Positions 1 to 5,297 of a DNA stretch of 11,670 nucleotides are shown one piece after another. The translations under genes and the position numbers were made by a program. The first letter of the stretch is position 1; every line of letters begins with the position of its first letter. The notes beneath the pieces are model-generated. The model was not told where the DNA came from. It saw only the letters and a list, made by a program, of their open reading frames with translations, and searched no databases. The DNA is from Bacillota bacterium (GTDB lineage: Bacteria > Bacillota > Desulfotomaculia > Desulfotomaculales > Desulfotomaculaceae), in NCBI GenBank assembly GCA_023481335.1, contig JAMCWI010000118.1:1-11670 (forward strand), read 5' to 3'.

Positions 1-435
1 TGAAGTATCTGTGGAAAAGTAAGGGTTTCCGGTGCCGCCGGCAAATATGACCACCCTCCCCTTTTCCATGTGCCTGATCGCGCGACGGCGTATATACGGT
101 TCGGCGACTTCCCGCATTTCAATGGCGGTCTGGGTGCGTGTGTCTACACCGTGTTTTTGCAGGGCGTCATGCAGCGCCAGGGAGTTTATTACCGTGGCGA
201 GCATCCCCATATAATCGGCGGTGGCGCGGTCCATTCCCTTGGCGCTGCCGGCCACACCGCGCCAGATATTGCCGCCGCCCACTACGACAGCCACCTGCAC
301 CCGGCATTCCGCTACATCCCTGATCTGGCGGGCAATCGAGCTAACCACTTCCGGGTCGATGCCGTAACCCAGGGAGCCGGCAAGCGCTTCACCACTCAAC
401 TTCAAAACAATGCGCCTGTACTTTGGAGCTACCAT
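1..435 (-). CDS. pyrH: UMP kinase (uridylate kinase), 3' part cut by window edge
   Basis: This is the bacterial hexameric UMP kinase of the amino-acid-kinase fold, which phosphorylates UMP to UDP with ATP in pyrimidine nucleotide synthesis. I translated 145 codons from ATG at 435; the usual family length is about 240 residues, so the C-terminal 40% lies outside the window. The N-terminal lysine/glycine loop reads IVLKLSGEAL (residues 9-18), followed by the phosphate-binding VVVGGGNIWRG and by ATADYMGMLATVINSLAL, all typical of PyrH. A GGAGGT element lies 12 nt before the ATG, a slightly long spacing; no better in-frame start is visible. The gene begins 63 nt after the tsf stop, matching the very common rpsB-tsf-pyrH-frr operon, so it is probably co-transcribed with tsf. 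Identification is secure from sequence motifs and context. Confidence 0.97.
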   Translation of the reverse strand, partial: MVAPKYRRIVLKLSGEALAGSLGYGIDPEVVSSIARQIRDVAECRVQVAVVVGGGNIWRGVAGSAKGMDRATADYMGMLATVINSLALHDALQKHGVDTRTQTAIEMREVAEPYIRRRAIRHMEKGRVVIFAGGTGNPYFSTDTS

Positions 436-498
436 ATCCGGGCAATTACCTCCATCCCAAGGTATTCTACAACTTCATAAAAACTCCTTTTCGGGCGC

Positions 499-1149
499 CT
501 ATTTCTTTACAGCAGCCGCCACTTCCGAAGCCAGGTTCGATTCTTTCTTTTGCAGGCCTTCACCCAGCTCAAAGCGCATAAACCGGCGAACATTAATATT
601 TTCGCCTATCTTGGCGATATTCTCGGTGAGGTATTGCTGCACGGTGACATCCGAATTTTTGATGAAGGGCTGCTCTAAAAGGCAGAATTCTTTAAAATAT
701 TTTTCGATCCGGCCTTCAACCATTCGCTCGACAATTTTCTCCGGTTTCCCCTCATTTAAAGCCTGTGCCCTTAAGATCCCTTTTTCCTTAGTGATGGTTT
801 CGGCCGATACTTCTTCTCTCCTTACATATTCCGGCTTTGAGGCTGCTATCTGCATGGCAATGTCCCGGACGAGCGCCTTAAATTCGTCCGTCTTTGCGAC
901 AAAATCGGTCTCACAGTTGACTTCCACCAGCACGCCGATCCGGCCGGCCCCGTGTATGTATGACTCAATCAGGCCTTCTGTTGCGATCCGCCCGGCCTTT
1001 TTAGCCGCTGCCGCCAGACCCTTTTCCCGTAAATAGTCCACCGCCTGCTCCATATCCCCTCCGGATTCGGACAGGGCTTTCTTACAGTCCATCATGCCCG
1101 CCCCGGTCCGCTCCCGCAGCTCTTTTACCAGACTCGCAGGTACTGACAT
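499..1149 (-). CDS. tsf: Translation elongation factor Ts (short form)
   Basis: EF-Ts is the cytosolic nucleotide exchange factor that releases GDP from EF-Tu during elongation. The product is 216 residues. The N-terminal UBA-like domain has the signature LRERTGAGMMDCKKAL (residues 11-26), and the core has the CETDFVA motif (79-85), the segment that contacts EF-Tu near the Mg site. The protein is shorter than the roughly 290-residue Bacillus or E. coli forms and resembles the compact type seen in Thermus and many clostridia. I chose ATG at 1149 because GAGGAGG stands 6 nt upstream. An upstream in-frame TTG at 1173 would place that ribosome binding site inside the gene and is unlikely. The gene lies 151 nt downstream of rpsB, after a hairpin that may attenuate transcription, and 63 nt before pyrH. 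Confidence 0.97.
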   Translation of the reverse strand: MSVPASLVKELRERTGAGMMDCKKALSESGGDMEQAVDYLREKGLAAAAKKAGRIATEGLIESYIHGAGRIGVLVEVNCETDFVAKTDEFKALVRDIAMQIAASKPEYVRREEVSAETITKEKGILRAQALNEGKPEKIVERMVEGRIEKYFKEFCLLEQPFIKNSDVTVQQYLTENIAKIGENINVRRFMRFELGEGLQKKESNLASEVAAAVKK

Positions 1150-1184
1150 GTTATCCCTCCTCGTATCAGACAATTTTCCCGTAT

Positions 1185-1204
1185 TACCCTATTTTACCCT
1201 ATTT
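1185..1204. repeat. 10-bp tandem repeat upstream of tsf
   Basis: Two exact adjacent copies of taccctattt lie 36 to 55 bp upstream of the tsf start. On the minus strand they supply a TAAAAT that could act as a -10 box, with TTGTGG 15 nt upstream, which would make a weak promoter for tsf. I see the repeat directly; the promoter role is a low-confidence inference. Confidence 0.6.
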
Positions 1205-1248
1205 TTTCTTTCCACAAACATCAATTGGGATGTGTGATGTGGGCCTCT

Positions 1249-1291
1249 CAAACAAAAGGCAGGGGTCGCCCTTGATAGAAAAACCCCCGCC
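1249..1291 (-). terminator. Intrinsic terminator or attenuator between rpsB and tsf
   Basis: On the minus strand, 10 nt after the rpsB stop codon, a 9-bp stem pairs 1291-1283 with 1266-1258. It has one G:U pair and a 16-nt loop, and it is followed by TTTTGTTT. This is the shape of a rho-independent terminator. The stem is GC-rich, but the loop is large and the U-tract is broken by a G, so partial termination is likely. Such a site would lower tsf-pyrH expression relative to rpsB. Confidence 0.6.
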
Positions 1292-1300
1292 CGGCATTTG

Positions 1301-1999
1301 TTATTCCGCTAACTGCTCTCCTTGTTTGCCCTCGAGGGCAGCCTCGGCCATTTTGCCCGTCAAAAGGCGCACGGCCCTGATCGCGTCGTCGTTGCCCGGG
1401 ATGATATAATCCACTTCGTCCGGGTCGCAGTTTGTGTCAACTATGGCCACTATAGGTATGCCGAGTTTGCGCGCTTCGGCCACTGCTATGCGCTCTTTCC
1501 GGGGATCAATTACAAAAATTGTACCGGGCAGCCGTTTCATGTTTTTTATGCCGCCTAAAAACTTGTTGAGCCGTTCCTTCTCATGCATCAACTCGGCTAC
1601 TTCTTTCTTCGGCAGCACTTCCAGCGCTCCGCTCGCTTCCTTTTTTTCAAGCTCGTGCAAACGGTCGATGCGCTTTCTGATAGTCTGAAAATTGGTGAGC
1701 ATTCCGCCAAGCCAGCGCTGGTTCACAAAAAACATCCCGCAGCGCTCCGCTTCCTCGCGCACAGCTTCCTGCGCCTGCTTCTTGGTACCCACGAAAAGGA
1801 TAGTCTCACCGTCCATAACAAGCTGCTTGACAAAGTTGTACGCATCTTCTACCTTCTTGACGGTCTTCTGTAAATCTATAATGTAAATTCCGTTGCGGTC
1901 GGTAAAAATGTAGGGGGCCATTTTAGGATTCCAACGCCGGGTCTGGTGCCCGAAGTGAACCCCTGCTTCCAAAAGCTGCTTCATCGATATTACTGCCAC
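1301..1999 (-). CDS. rpsB: 30S ribosomal protein S2
   Basis: S2 is a small-subunit ribosomal protein that joins late in 30S assembly, near S1, and is needed for initiation. The product is 232 residues, the usual length. The hallmark N-terminus reads ISMKQLLEAGVHFGHQ followed by RRWNPKM (residues 4-27), with PYIFTDRNGIYIIDLQKT next (29-46). The later segments FVGTKKQAQ, QRWLGGMLTNF and the C-terminal DTNCDPDEVDY are also S2 signatures. I chose GTG at 1999 because AAGGAGGTG stands 5 nt upstream and the N-terminus then matches the family. Extending upstream in frame to 2170 would read through the terminator and leader and is rejected. It is the first gene of the rpsB-tsf-pyrH group, with its own promoter and a structured leader. 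Confidence 0.98.
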   Translation of the reverse strand: MAVISMKQLLEAGVHFGHQTRRWNPKMAPYIFTDRNGIYIIDLQKTVKKVEDAYNFVKQLVMDGETILFVGTKKQAQEAVREEAERCGMFFVNQRWLGGMLTNFQTIRKRIDRLHELEKKEASGALEVLPKKEVAELMHEKERLNKFLGGIKNMKRLPGTIFVIDPRKERIAVAEARKLGIPIVAIVDTNCDPDEVDYIIPGNDDAIRAVRLLTGKMAEAALEGKQGEQLAE

Positions 2000-2050
2000 T
2001 ATTACACCTCCTTCCCCCTTGCGGTTTTTCCCTCCGTTTCCCTCATCTTC

Positions 2051-2105
2051 GGGCAAGACCCATAAGAGGTATGGGGACACACCCCAATTTTTGGGCACCC
2101 TTGCC
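2051..2105 (-). promoter_or_regulatory. Structured rpsB leader with competing hairpins
   Basis: The minus-strand leader between the predicted start site and the rpsB ribosome binding site contains three short perfect hairpins that share arms. These are CCCAA/TTGGG (2095-2083), TGGGG/CCCCA (2086-2072) and CCCATA/TATGGG (2075-2059). An outer pair GGCAAG/CTTGCC (2105-2100 with 2057-2052) encloses all three. Only some can form at once. The pairings are exact and visible; a control function for S2 synthesis is inference. The middle hairpin is a copy of a repeat end also found twice in the codY-rpsB gap. Confidence 0.45.
2067..2083. repeat. Isolated copy of the GGGGACACACC repeat end
   Basis: The 17-mer aggtatggggacacacc here is identical to positions 2256-2272, the left edge of the first 110-bp unit. 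It lies inside the rpsB leader and provides the TGGGG/CCCCA hairpin there. Confidence 0.8.
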
Positions 2106-2141
2106 GGAATCAGCAAAACGTGTGTAATCACACCAAGTTGT

Positions 2142-2170
2142 ATTCTACCATAAAAAAAAGCCCGGCGCAA
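2142..2170 (-). promoter_or_regulatory. Promoter for rpsB-tsf-pyrH (extended -10)
   Basis: On the minus strand, TTGCGC (2170-2165) stands 17 nt from TAGAAT (2147-2142). The -10 box differs from TATAAT at one position and carries the extended TGn element (TGGTAGAAT). The -35 matches only TTG of the consensus, which an extended -10 can tolerate. The start site should fall near 2135, giving a leader of about 135 nt. The -35 sits in the loop of the preceding terminator. Confidence 0.6.
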
Positions 2171-2178
2171 GGCGGGCT
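2152..2178 (-). terminator. Rho-independent terminator ending the dprA–codY transcript
   Basis: On the minus strand AGCCCG (2178-2173) pairs perfectly with CGGGCT (2164-2159) around an 8-nt loop, followed by eight T residues (2159-2152; the first T is also the last base of the stem). This is a classic intrinsic terminator. It lies about 305 nt after the codY stop and just before rpsB, so it should separate the codY operon from the ribosomal operon. Confidence 0.85.
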
Positions 2179-2213
2179 CCCAAAAAACTCGGCCGTCGGT
2201 CGTCAGACTTGTT

Positions 2214-2237
2214 GGAATTCGGTTTGAGCTGAATTCC
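2214..2237. repeat. Short inverted repeat GGAATTC/GAATTCC
   Basis: GGAATTC at 2214-2220 and GAATTCC at 2231-2237 form a perfect 7-bp stem with a 10-nt spacer in the codY-rpsB gap. No T-tract follows on either strand, so it is not an obvious terminator. It could be part of the repeat region or a transcript-stabilising hairpin. Confidence 0.5.
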
Positions 2238-2260
2238 TTCTATTCCGATGGTCTAAGGTA

Positions 2261-2470
2261 TGGGGACACACCTTCCGGGTTATCAATAATTGATTATCTT
2301 ATTCTTCATGCACAAAGAACCGGCTATATGTTACTTCCGATACCTCCAGCGAAGGAATGTCACAGAGAAATGGGGACACACCTTCTTGGTTGTCAAAATA
2401 TCTCAACCATTGTCTTTCATCCATATATGATGCGGTATTGCGTGCGTCTGATTTCTGAGCGAAGGAATGT
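2261..2470. repeat. Two diverged tandem copies of a 110-bp unit
   Basis: The 484-bp stretch between codY and rpsB has no gene; this is its main content. tggggacacaccttc begins at both 2261 and 2371, and gcgaaggaatgt begins at both 2349 and 2459, so both landmarks repeat at exactly 110 bp. The centres are clearly diverged but still partly alignable near each end. The left end and the reverse complement of the right end are similar, giving terminal inverted repeats. The unit has no coding potential. It resembles a miniature transposable or REP-like element that spread or duplicated long ago. Confidence 0.75.
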
Positions 2471-2474
2471 CCCC
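2371..2474. mobile_element. Candidate miniature inverted-repeat (MITE/REP-like) element
   Basis: The left end ggggacacaccttc (2372-2385) and the reverse complement of the right end, ggggacattccttc (from 2474-2461), agree at 12 of 14 positions. The 104-bp element is non-coding and ends 9 bp before the codY stop codon. The neighbouring unit 2261-2360 has the same left end but a decayed right end. GGGGACA-type ends are known around IS200-like (RAYT) transposase genes in many bacteria, so mobilisation in trans is plausible. The family assignment is inference, and no target-site duplication is obvious. Confidence 0.5.
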
Positions 2475-2483
2475 GATGTGGCG

Positions 2484-3266
2484 TCAGTGCTGCTTTACCC
2501 TTTTTAGTTCTTCCAACAGGTGGTCATTCAGCACCCTGATATAGGTACCCTTCATCCCGAGTGACTTGGACTCGATAACACCGGCGCTCTCGAATTTTCG
2601 CAAAGCGTTTACGATTACGGACCTGGTTATACCGACCCGGTCGGCAATTTTGCTGGCGACCAGCAGGCCCTCTTCACCTTCGAGCTGTTTAAAAATATGT
2701 TTTACCGCGTCAAGTTCGGAATAGGAAAGGGTCCCCAACGCTACCTGCACGGCCGCCCTTTTGCGAGCCTCTTCTTCTATTTTTTCCGACTTCGCCCGCA
2801 GTATTTCCAGTCCTACCACCGTAGAGCCATACTCGCCGAGGATAAGGTCCTCGTCGGTAAAATGAGATCCGAACCTGGCCAGGATTAGCGTGCCCAGGCG
2901 CTCACCCGACCCCACAATGGGGATCATCGTCGTTACCTTGTTATTGAAACGGCACCTTTTGTCATTGTAAAAGACGCAGGCGTTTGCTATCTGGCACAGA
3001 TTCGCAAAAGTTTCGTTAATTCTCAACAGGTTTTCGTTATAATCTTCGGGAAAGCTTCCGACGCCCTCCACCAGATCCCGCATTATGTCACAGGCCAACC
3101 CTCTAAGATAAGAGAAGCCGAGGACTTTGCCATTTTTGTTAAGAATATATATACTTGCATTGATATTTTCACTTAACACTCCGGCAACCTCGTTGAAATC
3201 AACGGTCCGCCCAGACTTTTGAAGCAATTTGTTAATAGCCCGGGTTTTCGCAAGTAGAGCTTCCAT
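2484..3266 (-). CDS. codY: GTP-sensing global repressor CodY
   Basis: CodY is the dimeric cytosolic regulator of low-G+C gram-positives that binds GTP and branched-chain amino acids and represses amino acid, nitrogen and stationary-phase genes. The product is 260 residues, the usual length. Residues 1 to about 155 form the GAF ligand domain, ending in VGSGERLGTLILARFGSHF and EYGSTVVGLEILR. A long linker helix with EKIEEEARKRA follows. The winged helix holds ASKIADRVGITRSVIVNALR (204-223) and ESKSLGMKGTYIRVLN (232-247), almost identical to Bacillus. Unlike Bacillus CodY, the GAF domain has four cysteines (59, 91, 97, 105) and Ile where Bacillus has Arg61. ATG at 3266 has a GGAG 7 nt upstream. 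The gap to hslU is 20 nt, so it is the last gene of the operon. A likely CodY box lies upstream within hslU. Confidence 0.98.
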   Translation of the reverse strand: MEALLAKTRAINKLLQKSGRTVDFNEVAGVLSENINASIYILNKNGKVLGFSYLRGLACDIMRDLVEGVGSFPEDYNENLLRINETFANLCQIANACVFYNDKRCRFNNKVTTMIPIVGSGERLGTLILARFGSHFTDEDLILGEYGSTVVGLEILRAKSEKIEEEARKRAAVQVALGTLSYSELDAVKHIFKQLEGEEGLLVASKIADRVGITRSVIVNALRKFESAGVIESKSLGMKGTYIRVLNDHLLEELKRVKQH

Positions 3267-3286
3267 CCCATCGCTCCCCCATATTG

Positions 3287-4681
3287 TTATAAAATGTAGC
3301 GGCTAAGATCCTCATTCTTAACAATTTCACCGAGTTTCTCCTGTACCCGCCCCCTGTCTATCTCGACTTTCTGTCCGGCCATTTCCGGCGCATCGAAAGA
3401 CAAATCCTCCAGAAGTTTTTCCAGGATGGTGTGCAGCCGCCGCGCACCGATGTTCTCGGTTTGTTCATTAACAGTATAAGCTATTTTTGCTATTTCGACA
3501 AGCGAATTTTCTGTAAATTCAACAGTAACGCCCTCTGTGGCCAATAATTCGACATATTGCTTGATTAAAGCGTTCCTGGGCTCAGTCAAAATCTGCTGGA
3601 AGTCGCCCTGGGTAAGGCTTTCCAGCTCAACCCGGATCGGGAACCGCCCCTGCAGTTCGGGGATGAGGTCGGAGGGCTTGGCTGTATGGAAAGCGCCGGC
3701 AGCGATGAACAGGATATGGTCTGTCTTTACGGGGCCGTACTTGGTTACAACTGTAGAACCCTCAACAATGGGCAAAATATCCCGCTGGACCCCGCCCCGG
3801 GATACGTCGGGACCATACCCCTCCCGGCCGGCAATTTTATCGATTTCATCCAGAAATACTATTCCGTCTTCTTCTGTCCGCCGGATCGCTTCGGCTGTCA
3901 TTTCATCAATGTCGATCAGCTTTTGCGCCTCCACCTGAGTGAGGATCTTCCTGGCCTCGCTCACCGTCACCTTGCGCCGGCGCTTTTTTTTAGGTAGGAA
4001 GCCGCCAAGCATATCCTGGATGTTGATCCCCATTTCCTCCATGCCGGATCCCGTAAAAACTTCCAGGGTGGGGGGCTTGGCGTCTTCTACCTCAATTTCC
4101 AGGTATTCGTTTTCAAGTTCGCCCCTGGCCAGCTTTTCGCGTAAAGTATCGCGCTCGAAGTCTACTCTTGTAATTCTCTGATCTTGTCCCTTATCAGCCT
4201 GCTCATCAGCTTTCACCCCGCCGAACAGCATTTCGAACGGGTTCTTCGGCCCCGTCTCCTTTACCGGGTAAGGGGCCAGCAGTTCTATTATCCTCTCTTC
4301 GGCCATTTTGCCTGCTCTATCCTCCACGCGGGAGAACATTTCATGCCGGACCATCCGGATGGAGGTTTCCACCAGGTCGCGGATCATCCCCTCGACGTCA
4401 CGGCCCACGTAGCCGACTTCAGTAAACTTGGTAGCCTCAACCTTGGTGAAAGGGGCCTTGACCAGCCTGGCCAGGCGGCGGGCGATCTCGGTCTTGCCGA
4501 CGCCGGTGGGGCCAATCATTAAAATATTTTTGGGGATAACCTCGTCCCGCAGCTCTTCACTCATTTTTTTCCGCCGGTAGCGGTTGCGCAGCGCGACAGC
4601 CACCGATTTCTTGGCCTTGTGCTGGCTGACAATGTATTTATCCAGCTCTTCAACAATTCGCCGGGGGGTGAGATCTTCCAT
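3287..4681 (-). CDS. hslU: HslU/ClpY, AAA+ ATPase of the HslUV protease
   Basis: HslU is the hexameric unfoldase that feeds substrates to HslV. The product is 464 residues with the typical N-terminus LTPRRIVEELDKYIVSQ. Walker A is GPTGVGKT (57-64), pore loop GYVG lies at 90-93, Walker B is IVFLDE (274-279), the arginine-finger region is GRFPIRVEL (345-353), and sensor 2 is GARRLH (412-417). The intermediate (I) domain spans roughly 110-240. The C-terminal tail EDLSRYIL (457-464) is the conserved peptide that inserts between HslV subunits and activates them. I chose ATG at 4681 because GGAGG stands 8 nt upstream. Another in-frame ATG overlaps the hslV stop (TAATG) but has only a weak GGAAG upstream; translational coupling through it cannot be excluded. 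Length and motifs are intact. Confidence 0.97.
   Translation of the reverse strand: MEDLTPRRIVEELDKYIVSQHKAKKSVAVALRNRYRRKKMSEELRDEVIPKNILMIGPTGVGKTEIARRLARLVKAPFTKVEATKFTEVGYVGRDVEGMIRDLVETSIRMVRHEMFSRVEDRAGKMAEERIIELLAPYPVKETGPKNPFEMLFGGVKADEQADKGQDQRITRVDFERDTLREKLARGELENEYLEIEVEDAKPPTLEVFTGSGMEEMGINIQDMLGGFLPKKKRRRKVTVSEARKILTQVEAQKLIDIDEMTAEAIRRTEEDGIVFLDEIDKIAGREGYGPDVSRGGVQRDILPIVEGSTVVTKYGPVKTDHILFIAAGAFHTAKPSDLIPELQGRFPIRVELESLTQGDFQQILTEPRNALIKQYVELLATEGVTVEFTENSLVEIAKIAYTVNEQTENIGARRLHTILEKLLEDLSFDAPEMAGQKVEIDRGRVQEKLGEIVKNEDLSRYIL
3505..3519. promoter_or_regulatory. Intragenic CodY box inside hslU, upstream of codY
   Basis: aattttctgtaaatt matches the Bacillus/Lactococcus CodY consensus AATTTTCWGAAAATT at 14 of 15 positions, with 6-bp symmetrical arms GAATTT/AAATTC. 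It lies in the 3' part of hslU, centred about 245 bp upstream of the codY start. CodY is known to act as a transcription roadblock at intragenic sites in Bacillus, so negative autoregulation is a reasonable inference. The sequence also encodes EFTENSL in HslU, so chance is not excluded. Confidence 0.5.
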
Positions 4682-4701
4682 ACCGGGTTCCTCCGTATCC
4701 A

Positions 4702-5232
4702 TTAAATTTCTTCCACTATTATATTGTCGTTGGTATAAACACATATATCGGCAGCTATGGCCAGGGCCTCCCCGACCACTTCCTTCGCGCTGAGCGGTGT
4801 GTGCCGGGTCAGGGCTCTTGCGGCAGCCAGGGCATACGGACCACCGGAACCAATCGCCGCAATCCCGTCGTCCGGCTCGATCACTTCACCGGATCCGGAA
4901 ATTATCAGGAGGTCGTCTTTACCGGCAACGATCAGGAGCGCCTCCAGGCGGCGCAAAATTTTGTCCGTGCGCCACTCCTTGGCAAGCTCCACAGCCGCCC
5001 TCTGCATATTGCCGTGATACTCCTCAAGCCTGGCCTCGAATTTTTCAAACAGGGTAAAGGCGTCGGCCACCGAGCCGGCAAAACCGGCCAGCACCCTTTC
5101 CTTGTATAGGCGCCTTATTTTTTTCGCTCCTTTCTTAATCACGGTGTTTTGCCCGAACGTAACCTGCCCGTCACCGGCAATCGCTGTTTTCCCGTCCTTT
5201 TTGACGGCTACTATGGTTGTTGCGTGAAACAT
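4702..5232 (-). CDS. hslV: HslV/ClpQ, peptidase subunit of the HslUV protease
   Basis: HslV is the dodecameric N-terminal-nucleophile peptidase, homologous to proteasome beta subunits, which degrades proteins unfolded by HslU. The product is 176 residues, starting MFHATTIVAV. Family motifs are AGDGQVTFG (19-27), VLAGFAGSVADAFTLFEKFE (47-66), GEVIEPDDGIAAIGSGG (115-131) and the C-terminal CVYTNDNIIVEE. The catalytic threonine should be Thr5, the first of the TT pair, so a four-residue MFHA leader must be removed. ATG at 5232 has an AGGAAG element upstream; an in-frame GTG at 5265 would add 11 residues and lacks a clear ribosome binding site. The gene is 65 nt after xerC and 20 nt before hslU, the same order as Bacillus codW-codX. 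Confidence 0.97.
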   Translation of the reverse strand: MFHATTIVAVKKDGKTAIAGDGQVTFGQNTVIKKGAKKIRRLYKERVLAGFAGSVADAFTLFEKFEARLEEYHGNMQRAAVELAKEWRTDKILRRLEALLIVAGKDDLLIISGSGEVIEPDDGIAAIGSGGPYALAAARALTRHTPLSAKEVVGEALAIAADICVYTNDNIIVEEI

Positions 5233-5297
5233 GGCTCTCTTCCTTTCAATATCCAAAATTAGCACTTTGGCTGCCTCGCTTGCAAGCCGGAAGTAAA

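Noticed and set aside
1679..1693. Possible second CodY box in rpsB (right half CTGAAAATT)
   Set aside because: It has three mismatches to the 15-bp consensus; roughly one such match is expected by chance in a window of this size, and it sits inside a ribosomal protein gene.
2000..2170. In-frame upstream extension of rpsB giving a 289-residue protein
   Set aside because: It would translate through the terminator tail, promoter and leader; the GTG at 1999 with AAGGAGGTG gives the family N-terminus.
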